64,000 bases of DNA. It comes from Gyrodactylus bullatarudis. Lineage: Eukaryota; Platyhelminthes; Monogenea; Gyrodactylidea; Gyrodactylidae. The DNA lies in contig SSNU01000024.1 of the NCBI GenBank assembly GCA_012064415.1, forward strand, positions 122,396 through 186,395, read 5' to 3'. The position numbers and the translations under genes were made by a program. The number at the start of each line of letters is the position of its first letter. Within the stretch, counting starts at the first letter, position 1. Shown one piece after another: positions 59,401 to 64,000 of this stretch. The notes under the pieces are model-generated. The model was not told the DNA's origin and did not search any database. It saw nothing but the letters and a program-made list of their open reading frames with translations.

Positions 59401-62163
59401 ATTAATAATCATTTCAAAGAATAATATTTCTTATAAATGAATTTCTGGTCAATTCGTTAAATTTCATTTCAATTCGAATTATGTCAATTTATTTACTCGT
59501 TTGTAGCAATTTGTCGTATGCTAAGAAAAGGGACATTGATTTTTTCAAATAATCACAATTTTAAGGTTTAAGTGTTCAAAAGAAACCTAAAAATGCTCCC
59601 AAATGAAAAAGTCTTTACTGCAAGAGACACTTTGAATTCCATCTGAGTTATTAATAATTTGAATTTCATTGATTAACACTCACTAAAAGATAAAATTTAT
59701 TGAAACTTAGGTCAATAGAATGCTCAGTCATTTTTCACTGAATCCGAAATTATTAAAAGTTTTCGATTGTGTTTAAAATATTGTTAAGGTATTTATTAAA
59801 ATATTTAGGAATTGGAAAACAGAAATTTAAAAAATTCATGAAGGAGCAGACTCTTGCATAGGAGATTTTTTCATAAAATAGCGAGGAATAAGAATTTTCT
59901 GATTGATCAGAATCTTCACTACTCAGTATTTTCAATTTGGCTTAATTACTTTTCTTTATACTGAATAGAAATTAATACGTCAACTATTTCAGAATAATGG
60001 TTGAATTTAGTTTTTTTCATAAGACATACTCGGATCGACCCTTATAGCTTAAACGTAAATGGTGCTCAATATTTTAATTATAAATCATCATAAAAAATAA
60101 ATACGGATAAAGTCATTACATACCTAAATCAACTGGAATAATTATTAAATATTTATAAAGCTAAGTCAGAAATTTCTCACGTGATTCACGTTTATCCGAG
60201 GGATCTTGAAAAATTTGAACGATAGGAATAAAAAAGTAAGTCTGAATCAAAAAATACACAACTAACTAGATGTCGAAAATTGAAAAAAAAACTAAGAACT
60301 TTTACTATCAGTCTGCGTTTGAAATTTATGAGGTTTAATGCATAATATGGTTGTTATTAAGAGTGTTTCAACAACCCAATACACAATTAAAGCAGCATTT
60401 TTTATTTCCTATCAAAGATTCTTTTTATTGTAAAGTTTCTCATGCCTTTTTACTATCAGCTAGTTTATTAACTTTGAAAAGGATAAAAGGTAAGTTGTTG
60501 AGGTATTTTTATCAAAGTCTTGATAATAGATTATTATTAATAATATAGTTATTTTAATGAAACGATATTTTCTTACAAGCCAAACTATTTCTCTTCTGTG
60601 CTGAAAAAATCAAAATGACAAAGAAATTTAAATAGACTTTGATCAATTACATTGCACTGAAGCTAAAATAAAGAATTTTAGAATATTATGTTTCATAATT
60701 ATGAATTATTATTATAATAATGATGATTTTTCATGTTACCGTGAATAGAGGGAAATCACTAATGAAAATGGGAATTATCTAATACAATGAGATTTTATTT
60801 ACTCAAACCTTACTGATTATTAAAGAACAAGGCTTATGATGGTATATTTCATGGTTATGTGATACTTTGTCAAATATCTTTACTTCTTTACACCAGATTG
60901 TTCATTGACGATACCATAGACTTTCAGGAAATACATGCATTGTTTACTAGTTAAGATTGGTCCAGTTCAATTCTCTGAGTAGGAATCGTCCTCGAGAGAC
61001 GAACATGTTATATAAAAAAATATCATAAGTCTTGTGCATTAATTATTGGTAGATAAAAAAGTATGTGTGAAAAGTAAGACAACATGACCAAAGAAACAAC
61101 AAGCACTTTGAATAAAATTAAATTTCATTATTTCAGATAATTGTCATTTTACTAGGAATTACCGTCCATTCACTGATTTCCCATTTTCACTGTAACATAC
61201 AAATATTCCTCATTCATTAAGACTCACAAGATTGTGATATTCTTTCGCCTTGAGCTAAATGAATTGTTTCAAACAAAACTAACAGTATGACATTCTAGAA
61301 TCTAAATAGTAAGAAAACCATTCATTTCAACTCCAACAGCAAGCATAGAAAACTGACTCGGTTGAGCATATAAGTTCTCATCTAAGTAAATAATATGAAA
61401 GTTTAATATGAAATTTGATTATGAAAATTTATTTTGATATCTAAGACGAGAAATAGCAACCATTCCAAAAATAATAAGTGATGCATATAAGCGAGTTGTT
61501 AGGAGATAAACAATTTCTTTAGTACGGCTCATTTAAACAGTGTACGCTAACCTTAGTTTGGTTATTTTATAGCGTGATTCTTTTAACACTGGATGGCTCT
61601 GAAATTGTCTATCATTTGGAAAATCACTTACTGAAATCATCGTTATCATTCAAATCTATATCTGAATTTAGAAATTAAGAATTTAGTAAATTATTTTTAA
61701 ACATATATTTTTACTTACATGAAGGCGGACCTAATTTAAACTCAATAAACTGTTATTTTAAGAGTCAACTTACAATATGATGACCGCATTCTTGGAGCTG
61801 TTTGAGAAAAACCTTGTATCAAATAGCAGCCTAGCCTCTAATTAACGCAATTCGTAATTTTTCAAAACGAACTTTGAAGTGCCATATCTAAAAGAAGTAA
61901 CAGTGCAAAGAATGTAAAAGTGATAACTTCTAAAGTAAACACTCACCAGGATTCATTGCATAAGATTTCCGATAATCTCCAACGTTTGCTTAGATAAATA
62001 TTAAAATTTGGAAATAATGGAAAAAACTTACAAAGTTTTCTTTGTACTTAGTTTTATGTTGTGATTAGAAATTATTAACTAACCCCCTGAATCTTAAGTG
62101 ATTAAGGTAAAAATGTCCGTGTCTTGAAAAGAAGCTTACCTCTAGTTGGATAGCCATTGTGAT
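33565..62163 (-). CDS. Micro-exon gene ending in a degenerate kinase domain (pseudokinase)
   Basis: The minus strand carries a gene whose 3' half (33565-38428) is a spliced kinase-like domain and whose upstream part (40227-40362 and 57398-62163) consists of small exons of 9-42 nt. The upstream exons are all multiples of three and open in phase 1, and phase 1 also links 40336-40362, 40227-40253 and 38354-38428 to the kinase part. About 17 kb of transposons fill the gap between 40.4 and 57.4 kb. I infer one gene from strand, order, matching phase and similar short peptides (NFN, NFT near exon ends); the two halves could still be separate genes. The 5' end lies right of 62163. The role is unknown; a secreted or scaffold pseudokinase is only a guess. 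Confidence 0.55.
34628..35078. mobile_element. Foldback/MITE-like element in a pseudokinase intron
   Basis: Ends ATAACGTTCTTCGCTTG (left) and the complement of ATAACGTTTTTCGCTTG (right) are inverted. Inside, long arms pair, for example AAAAAGAGAGGGGAGAGAAA near 34690 with its complement near 35010, and CAGAGTAATAACTC near 34780 with its complement near 34930. No transposase is present. A plus ORF through it (34717-35037) follows from the palindrome and is not a gene. Confidence 0.7.
35594..38428 (-). CDS. Pseudokinase N-lobe exons
   Basis: Exons in order: 38354-38428, 37935-37960, 37664-37684, 37562-37626, 37201-37244, 37103-37134, 35806-35826 and 35594-35722; split codons join without a stop. 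The first is charged (VPKKDEKEEDW). Exon 37562-37626 gives KKLVRIQFHCNK, which I align with beta-3 VAIK, the Lys being Gln (37606-37608). EYENFL (37103-37134) fits helix C with its Glu, and MYYTLMEGC (35594-35722) fits the hinge region. Exons 37664-37684 and 35806-35826 are 21-nt micro-exons and 37935-37960 is 26 nt. One intron is only 37 nt (37627-37663). For 37201-37244 a 48-nt form is possible but gives a stop or a wrong phase. The intron 35827-37102 holds a transposon. Confidence 0.72.
35911..36826. mobile_element. Transposon-like element with about 95-bp terminal inverted repeats
   Basis: The arms 35911-36010 and 36730-36826 are near-perfect inverted copies (CAGTCAATTCAATACATGGT, then GAGATAGTATTTAATGCC). 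No transposase is readable. Inside it sits a second inverted pair with hammerhead motifs (36076-36402). Part of its interior (36558-36676) recurs reversed at 41055-41163, so this is a repeat family. It lies within the pseudokinase intron 35827-37102. Confidence 0.75.
36076..36402. repeat. Inverted pair of Penelope-type terminal repeats, each with a hammerhead motif
   Basis: The two arms, about 36076-36200 and 36280-36402, are inverted copies. Each contains CTGATGA, a short loop and CGAAATAAAAGCGC: on plus near 36331-36350, and on minus near 36128-36150 with CTGATGATTATGCC. The loop before the core (GGCAT) and the loop after it (ATGCC) are complementary and kept in all copies. The same sequence ends the Penelope-like elements at 42889-42985 and 50690-50830. 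Confidence 0.75.
38818..39755 (+). pseudogene. Tc1/mariner (IS630)-type transposase relic
   Basis: The first part reads a helix-turn-helix (DWQEFGKLSNIPNSTVYRWI), then LPRAGRNN and MVDFVEEYPRVT, and stops. After a gap, STIQNWLNELCFSLK follows in another frame. The end (39459-39755) has IDNAPCHS, the second catalytic Asp region of the DDE core, and NPIEKI, the region of the third acidic residue. Several stops and frameshifts make it inactive. Confidence 0.75.
40227..40362 (-). CDS. Two 27-nt micro-exons upstream of the pseudokinase
   Basis: Exons 40336-40362 (SGQKPERK) and 40227-40253 (LGLPKNFN) are both 27 nt and open in phase 1, with GTGAGA and GTGAGTA donors and good acceptors. The junctions give Asn and then Ile into the exon 38354-38428 (VPKK...). 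A further exon candidate, 40895-40945 (51 nt, donor GTAAGA), is open only in phases 0 or 2 and does not fit the chain. Confidence 0.55.
41055..41163. repeat. Reversed copy of part of the 36-kb element
   Basis: This matches the complement of 36558-36676: TTTCACAATTGAGAGAGACC at one end and TTTCACGTTGTGA at the other. Confidence 0.8.
41404..41690 (+). repeat. LINE fragment identical to 54473-54759
   Basis: About 280 bp agree with 54473-54759 with no difference I could see, including the same frame breaks. It corresponds to the part of a LINE reverse-transcriptase ORF after the catalytic YADD region. It ends exactly where the Penelope-like element begins. Confidence 0.85.
42143..42472 (-). pseudogene. 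Penelope GIY-YIG endonuclease fragment
   Basis: The ORF of 109 codons has VVYKFRCFCQAEYIGHTYRR followed by LEERINEH, the GIY-YIG nuclease core with its Arg and Glu. The part before it (NKIFPNQLKDKLDPLKQ) is the usual linker after the reverse transcriptase. It stops at NFK; the continuation, TAEALYIEKQKPNLCIQ, is in another frame, so at least one frameshift is present. Confidence 0.85.
42600..42653 (+). pseudogene. Family A ORF C-terminus: PIP-box-like QNKITKYF
   Basis: The last residues before the stop (42651-42653) are SDDDIGQNKITKYFSQM. QNKITKYF (42617-42640) matches the PCNA-binding PIP box Q-x-x-[ILM]-x-x-[YF]-[YF] exactly. A fuller copy on the minus strand at 51045-51130 has the basic stretch PRKRNR just before it. 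Two further copies agree. That the motif binds PCNA is inference. Confidence 0.6.
42889..42944 (+). ncRNA. Hammerhead ribozyme motif, family A
   Basis: CTTTATATAAAT, GGCATG, CTGATGA (near 42916), GTATGCC and CGAAATAAAAG occur in order. The core CUGAUGA...GAAA is intact. The strand before (TTTAT) can pair with ATAAA after GAAA as helix III, and the loops GGCAU and AUGCC are complementary. Helix I looks weak. Such motifs are known in Penelope-like terminal repeats. Confidence 0.65.
43310..44863 (+). pseudogene. KRBA2/GIN-like integrase gene, lightly broken
   Basis: An H2C2 zinc-binding region (CHERVGHAG ... CPQC) comes before an integrase core with the three acidic residues: VQVDLID, HTDNGREF and GSVERAN. 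A better start than the first ATG is 43385 (MTEQKRRQF). Near 44250 a frameshift moves the frame to MSPYRALFG; then a GT-AG intron (about 44337-44395) joins DFRDLDTSF. After an in-frame TAG at 44584-44586 the reading continues to 44863. The order matches the host-like integrases of the GIN/KRBA2 group, which derive from transposons. It is recently inactivated or mis-sequenced. Confidence 0.8.
45178..45300. repeat. Integrase-element end, with a reversed copy at 59190-59306
   Basis: GGCTCACTGGAT, TTATACACCTCTGC and TCTTCAGGTGACC recur as complement around 59245-59300 with a few differences. The position just after the integrase gene suggests the terminal sequence of that element or of a related short non-autonomous one. 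Confidence 0.7.
45440..45600 (+). mobile_element. Penelope-type 3' end, family C: PIP-like ORF end and degenerate hammerhead
   Basis: An open frame ends SPSRPKLRDFFNHWKSRK and stops near 45528. KLRDFF resembles a PIP box without its Gln (45478-45501). Then CCCGGGGTTAAG, TTTGAAGAG, ACCCGG and CGAAAC (45551-45585) copy the hammerhead layout of 46210-46260, with the CUGAUGA core mutated. The loop sequences CCGGG and CCCGG remain complementary. Confidence 0.5.
46210..46260 (-). ncRNA. Hammerhead ribozyme motif, family C
   Basis: The minus strand reads CCAGGATTAAGT, CTGATGA (46231-46237), GACCCGGC and GAAA (46219-46222), then TAAAAAGTTTATCACTTA. The core is intact. It lies inverted relative to the degenerate copy at 45551-45585, about 650 bp away, as inverted Penelope terminal repeats would. 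Confidence 0.6.
47011..47448 (+). pseudogene. LINE ORF1 (Jockey/CR1-like element)
   Basis: This ORF of 145 codons before the endonuclease has an acidic N-part and KLRISRDKTILQQTISTAIY, which recurs in the fragment at 51265. No clear start ATG is seen near 47011, so the 5' end is truncated. It is the likely nucleic-acid-binding ORF1 product. Confidence 0.7.
47634..50271 (+). pseudogene. LINE ORF2: AP endonuclease and reverse transcriptase, frameshifted
   Basis: 47634-48413 is an AP-like endonuclease (NIRSL, LAETWLS, LLYRKPN, LGDINMPYENW, KDHLGVF). 48414-48888 is broken by several stops. 48889-50271 is a reverse transcriptase with FRPISLQS, VVYIDLSKAFDKV, GVPQGSRVGPLLFN and the catalytic YADD. 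A typical Jockey/CR1 C-terminus (ARPIIEYCSALWNP) follows. Overall length fits a non-LTR element of about 3.3 kb. It shares the family with 51265-51840 and 54260-55140. Confidence 0.9.
50690..51262 (-). mobile_element. Penelope-like element fragment, family A, second copy
   Basis: 50690-51262 repeats the sequence of 41697-42118 plus the hammerhead end of 42880-42985 with few changes. The ORF end is better kept here: minus 51045-51269 reads TAEALYIEKQKPNLC ... PRKRNRSDDDIGQNKITKYF. A hammerhead motif lies on minus at 50755-50813, with ATGAAA in place of CGAAA. The copy stops at a LINE fragment. Confidence 0.82.
51265..51860 (+). pseudogene. LINE ORF1/ORF2 relic
   Basis: LKIRTSRDKTILQQTISTSEY matches ORF1 of the LINE at 47011 (LRISRDKTILQQTISTAIY). 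Scattered stops follow. It is joined directly to the Penelope fragment. Confidence 0.7.
51861..52500 (+). pseudogene. pogo/Tigger-like transposase scrap
   Basis: HLVEDFYMKLPENIYNLDED near 51945-52005 and AKREWEEVTEGTIINCFETT near 52030-52090 resemble the end of the DDE domain of pogo/Tigger or CENP-B-type transposases (W-x-x-V-T-x-x-T-I-x-N-C-F). Both are short and in different frames. Confidence 0.4.
52860..54250 (-). pseudogene. Second LINE, minus strand: ORF1 and endonuclease
   Basis: Minus 53855-54250 begins MLTYSALLKLSREELM, an ORF1-like protein; the frame continues in pieces to about 53590 (LPPTTLVNQPNSKRP). Then come endonuclease parts: ILLWNARSIL and ITESWLKPN (53396-53617), GEGVAIYIH, ICGNFNYSN, and SSDHLILI near 52970. 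The reverse transcriptase is missing. It differs in sequence from the LINE at 47-50 kb, so it is another family. Confidence 0.75.
54260..55140 (+). pseudogene. LINE reverse-transcriptase fragment, same family as 47-50 kb
   Basis: GVPQGFRVGPLL and FKYADDMIIVF mark the RT core, in frames broken by small shifts. The end (54736-55140) is open: VVEFCSGCWNPEKTEWSKK corresponds to IIEYCSALWNPECDKWSKK of the other copy, and LKNLAIFNRCKKNF to MKKLAIFNRCKNIF. The middle (54473-54759) is duplicated at 41404-41690. Confidence 0.85.
55470..56150 (+). pseudogene. piggyBac-type transposase N-terminal half
   Basis: An acidic lead (DEEFHDSLEEDHLEFESD) is followed by the DDE_Tnp_1_7 pattern: QADFFFLFISDYII, RRWIGISLYFGV, ELWGDEFG, SYSRFKIIKKYIRFD and QITTDE, the first catalytic Asp region. 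A frameshift lies near 55640. At 56150 the sequence passes into a Penelope-type family B end, so the second half was lost or displaced. Confidence 0.82.
56137..56415 (+). pseudogene. Family B ORF C-terminus with repeats, basic patch and PIP-like motif
   Basis: The open frame has the repeat KSTEVDNPISSQ / KSTEVDNQIDTQPVI, then KKRGVKRKRCSG (basic, NLS-like) and GQLQLDPFLKKRQ before the stop at 56413. QLQLDPFL (56377-56400) is one residue from a PIP box. The minus copy at 62524-62700 keeps STIVDNQIISQPVI and DGQLQIDSFLTKP although much else has changed. A shorter copy, STVVDNLIKSQPVI, is at 56740-56800. The parent protein is unknown; the hammerhead downstream points to a Penelope-like element. 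Confidence 0.6.
56508..56560 (+). ncRNA. Hammerhead ribozyme motif, family B copy 1
   Basis: ATATCTAGCCGGTGTAAGAG, CTGATGA (56532-56538), GAACCGGT and GAAA (56547-56550), then TAAAAGCTTTATTACT. The core is complete. CCGG stands in both loops and can pair with itself, which fits a loop-loop contact. Confidence 0.65.
56843..56895 (+). ncRNA. Hammerhead ribozyme motif, family B copy 2
   Basis: This has the same layout as the copy 330 bp upstream, in direct orientation, with CTGACGA (position 7 is C, tolerated in natural hammerheads), GATCCGGT and GAAATATAAG. The strand TATAT before ATC pairs with ATATA after GAA as helix III, better than in copy 1. Confidence 0.65.
57398..58459 (-). CDS. Phase-1 micro-exons with a repeated TP-R-SSDR module
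   Basis: Exons in order: 58433-58459 (EQVGFINP), 58312-58350 (APLLTMDRNFTY), 58183-58212 (RSNENAFTR), 57758-57796 (TPGRSSDRNFNY), 57647-57667 (DQPFNR) and 57398-57430 (TPVRSSDRQH). Lengths of 27, 39, 30, 39, 21 and 33 nt are all multiples of three, and all are open with 2 nt at the start and 1 nt at the end. Donors are GTAAGT, GTGAGT or GTTAGT. Three exons are copies of one module, with similar flanking intron sequence as well (CTAGAAATGTT after the exon). This supports tandem exon duplication. Confidence 0.72.
59136..62163 (-). CDS. Phase-1 micro-exons, 5' part of the second micro-exon gene
   Basis: Exons in order: 62140-62163 (HNGYPTR), 62084-62092, 62032-62046 (QRKL), 61947-61988 (NVGDYRKSYAMNP), 61774-61797 (PRMRSSY), 61719-61730 (PPS), 61632-61661 (IDLNDNDDF), 60124-60132, 60030-60047 (IRVDP) and 59136-59159 (YVVKYFL). 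All are 9-42 nt, multiples of three and open in phase 1. The group 61632-62163 is the firmest; 59136 and 60124 are less sure. The first exon with the start codon was not found; a family B repeat lies just upstream (62375-62760). Confidence 0.65.
59190..59306. repeat. Reversed copy of the integrase-element end
   Basis: This is the counterpart of 45178-45300 in inverse orientation, lying in an intron-like region of the second micro-exon gene. Confidence 0.65.
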
Positions 62164-62374
62164 CTGGAATGAATTTTATTTTATTTTCTACATAATCATG
62201 AATATACTGTATTATTTGATAGAATTTAGCTGAATTTAACCAAAAACATATTTAGTTAGTTAGGAAGATGAGCGGATACTAATGATTTTGGACGGAAGTA
62301 TTGTCGGGCTTCTTCGAATATATTTATTGAACTCTTTAATGAGGAATTCATTAAGAGAATTAGAAGACTAGTGA

Positions 62375-62760
62375 ATATGTAGTTATAAAGCTTTTATTTC
62401 ACCGGATCTCGTCAGACTCTTACACTGGCTTGATATTTATACAGAAATTTAGTGGAATCCTCTGATTGGATAATCAGGTTCACCTTTTGAGTTTATGTTG
62501 GCGAAGAGAGGTAGGAACTGCAATTATGGTTTTGTAAGGAAAGAGTCTATTTGTAACTGCCCATCGCATTATTACCTTTTCGTTCCCTTTTTTTCTAATT
62601 GGAAACTTTTCATTGATTGGCTTGAAACTGATAATTACTGGTTGAGAAATAATTTGATTATCAACTATTGTTGACTTCTCTGAGTGTGCATTTTAATCAA
62701 CTATAATTTTTTCTGGGGATGACATCTGAAGTTACATAGAGACGTAGTTTCAACTACTTG
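62375..62760 (-). mobile_element. Penelope-type family B end with hammerhead
   Basis: The minus strand has the ORF tail STIVDNQIISQPVI and DGQLQIDSFLTKP (stop at 62524-62526), then GCCAGTGTAAGAGT, CTGACGA (62409-62415), GATCCGGT and GAAA (62397-62400), then TAAAAGC. It is the same order as at 56150-56560, so ORF end and ribozyme belong together. Confidence 0.7.
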
Positions 62761-62929
62761 CACATTTGGTTCAACAACTTTTTTCTCAGCGTTTGGGTGG
62801 AGCTGCTTGTTTTTTTGTTTAATGATCTTAACCTAACTTAATTTTTTGATTTTTAATTTATTTTAATCATTACGATAAAAATATTCACGTAAATTTTTAA
62901 AATACATCCGAAAATCCACATAAATTCAT

Positions 62930-63068
62930 AATTGAAAAAGTAGAAAAAGGATATATTAACACCAAATGTACATTTCTCAAAGGTTCATCAGTATCAAAGA
63001 GACACTATTGATGAACCTTTGAGAAATATACATTTGGTGTTAATATATCCTTTTTCTACTTTTCCAAT
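62930..63068. repeat. Near-perfect long hairpin
   Basis: Arms of about 60 nt (62930-62990 and 63009-63068) are inverted copies with one or two mismatches, around a loop of about 18 nt. The right flank drifts into unrelated AT-rich DNA. It could be a very young foldback insertion, a hairpin small-RNA source or an assembly artefact. Confidence 0.85.
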
Positions 63069-63736
63069 TATTTTAATCAGAAAAATTTGTTGGAAAATTT
63101 ATCAGAATATACTTTTCTATTCTCGATTCCTATGAAAACCTTTTAATTTTAATAATCTGTGACTTACTGATGAATTGGTTCCTTGATCCACTGAGATGTG
63201 CTATATGAAGAAACGTTTGAATATAGGAAAAAAAGAGCTAGTAAGGATTCTCTTACATTTGCTTCTAACCACTTGAATAATTTCTATATTCCTCGTACAT
63301 TAACTATAATATTGAGAGTCTATTATGAATCAGCTAATATTTTAGATACTTTTCAATATTAACATGATCTAGACTCTAACCAAACTATTATTTATATAAC
63401 TAAGTATATATTGTATAGAAACGAACCTGGATTTCTCGCTAAAAGGAATATCGACCGTAACCATTAATTTCTAAAGATATAATTTATGTTCAGACTAGAT
63501 GAAAATTTTATTAACTGATTCTACGATGAAATAAAGTTCAGAATAATTCTAATCATATATATTAGTATAAATATAGGTATGACGTAAAGGAACTAAATTC
63601 TTGTCTTATTGTTGTTATCCCTTTGTGTAAACGATAGTTATTTTAATTGTTCTGATAATGCACATCGGTTTTGAGCTGGGCAACCGTAGTCATGATTGAT
63701 GAAGGAAGAAGATGATGCCAATTATTTCACAAATAA

Positions 63737-63786
63737 GGCCTTTATTTCGGGCATACTCATCAGTGTGATACATGCCATATAAAGAA
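63737..63786 (-). ncRNA. Hammerhead ribozyme motif, family D (best helix III)
   Basis: The minus strand reads CTTTATATGGCATGTATCACA, CTGATGA, GTATGCCC and GAAATAAAGG. CUUUAU pairs with AUAAAG over six bases as helix III. Cleavage would fall after AUA; helix I has U-A and G-C. The loop GGCAU is complementary to AUGCC, as in family A. The element upstream on minus runs off the window. Confidence 0.7.
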
Positions 63787-64000
63787 AATATACATTCATT
63801 GGTTCAATGTTATTACATTTTTGATTGGTCCATCCCTGTTACCAGGGTTAACTTGACGTTTTGGTTCATTATAATAGTTTGAATATTTAGTTAATTACAG
63901 ATACGATTACAATTAATACATTGAATAGTTAATTAATATTAATAGTAGAAAGTTCGTTTGAATAGACATATCGAAATTGGAATTAACACCTCATTGTGAG

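Noticed and set aside
1..64000. CRISPR array, operon or bacterial signals
   Set aside because: No direct repeats with uniform spacers and no prokaryotic gene organisation; the window is eukaryotic.

Overview
This is AT-rich (about 70 % A+T by eye) nuclear DNA from an animal, probably an invertebrate. The evidence is spliced genes with GT-AG introns as short as 37-39 nt, a MYT1-type C2HC zinc-finger gene, a tRNA-Arg, and many eukaryotic transposons (LINE, Penelope-like, hAT, Merlin, Tc1/mariner, piggyBac, a KRBA2/GIN-like integrase). I cannot name the species. Arrays of symmetric micro-exons are known from parasitic flatworms (schistosome micro-exon genes) and from aphids and relatives (bicycle effector genes, whose internal exons are mostly phase 2). 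Either lineage would fit.

Layout. (1) 0.1-9.9 kb, minus strand: the main find, a gene apparently built almost wholly of micro-exons. I can place about 90 exons of 6-42 nt, separated by introns of mostly 36-110 nt. Nearly all have lengths divisible by three and all stay open in one phase (phase 2). A block of 24-nt exons near the 5' end is clearly related by duplication. (2) 10-25 kb: AT-rich non-coding DNA with one tRNA-Arg(CCU), a decayed copy of it, a hammerhead-like motif and two related orphan ORF fragments. (3) 25.5-27.6 kb, plus strand: a six-exon MYT1-like zinc-finger gene, readable from ATG to stop. (4) 30-33 kb: a hAT transposase and a Merlin element. (5) 33.6-62.2 kb, minus strand: a second gene. 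Its 3' half encodes a protein-kinase fold that has lost the usual catalytic residues (VRIQ for VAIK, HGN for HRD, DFA for DFG). Its upstream part is again symmetric small exons (9-42 nt), here in phase 1. About 17 kb of transposons lie inside it.

(6) 38.8-39.8 kb and 41-57 kb: a transposon nest with Tc1/mariner, LINE copies, a KRBA2/GIN-like integrase gene, piggyBac, a pogo/Tigger scrap and several Penelope-like fragments. The Penelope-like pieces carry hammerhead ribozyme motifs. Three different families of hammerhead-linked ORF ends finish with a basic patch and a PCNA-binding (PIP-box-like) sequence, which is worth checking.

The two micro-exon genes lie on the same strand and differ in intron phase. 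They may belong to a locus of fast-evolving, possibly secreted proteins, but no signal-peptide exon has been identified for either, so that role is inference.
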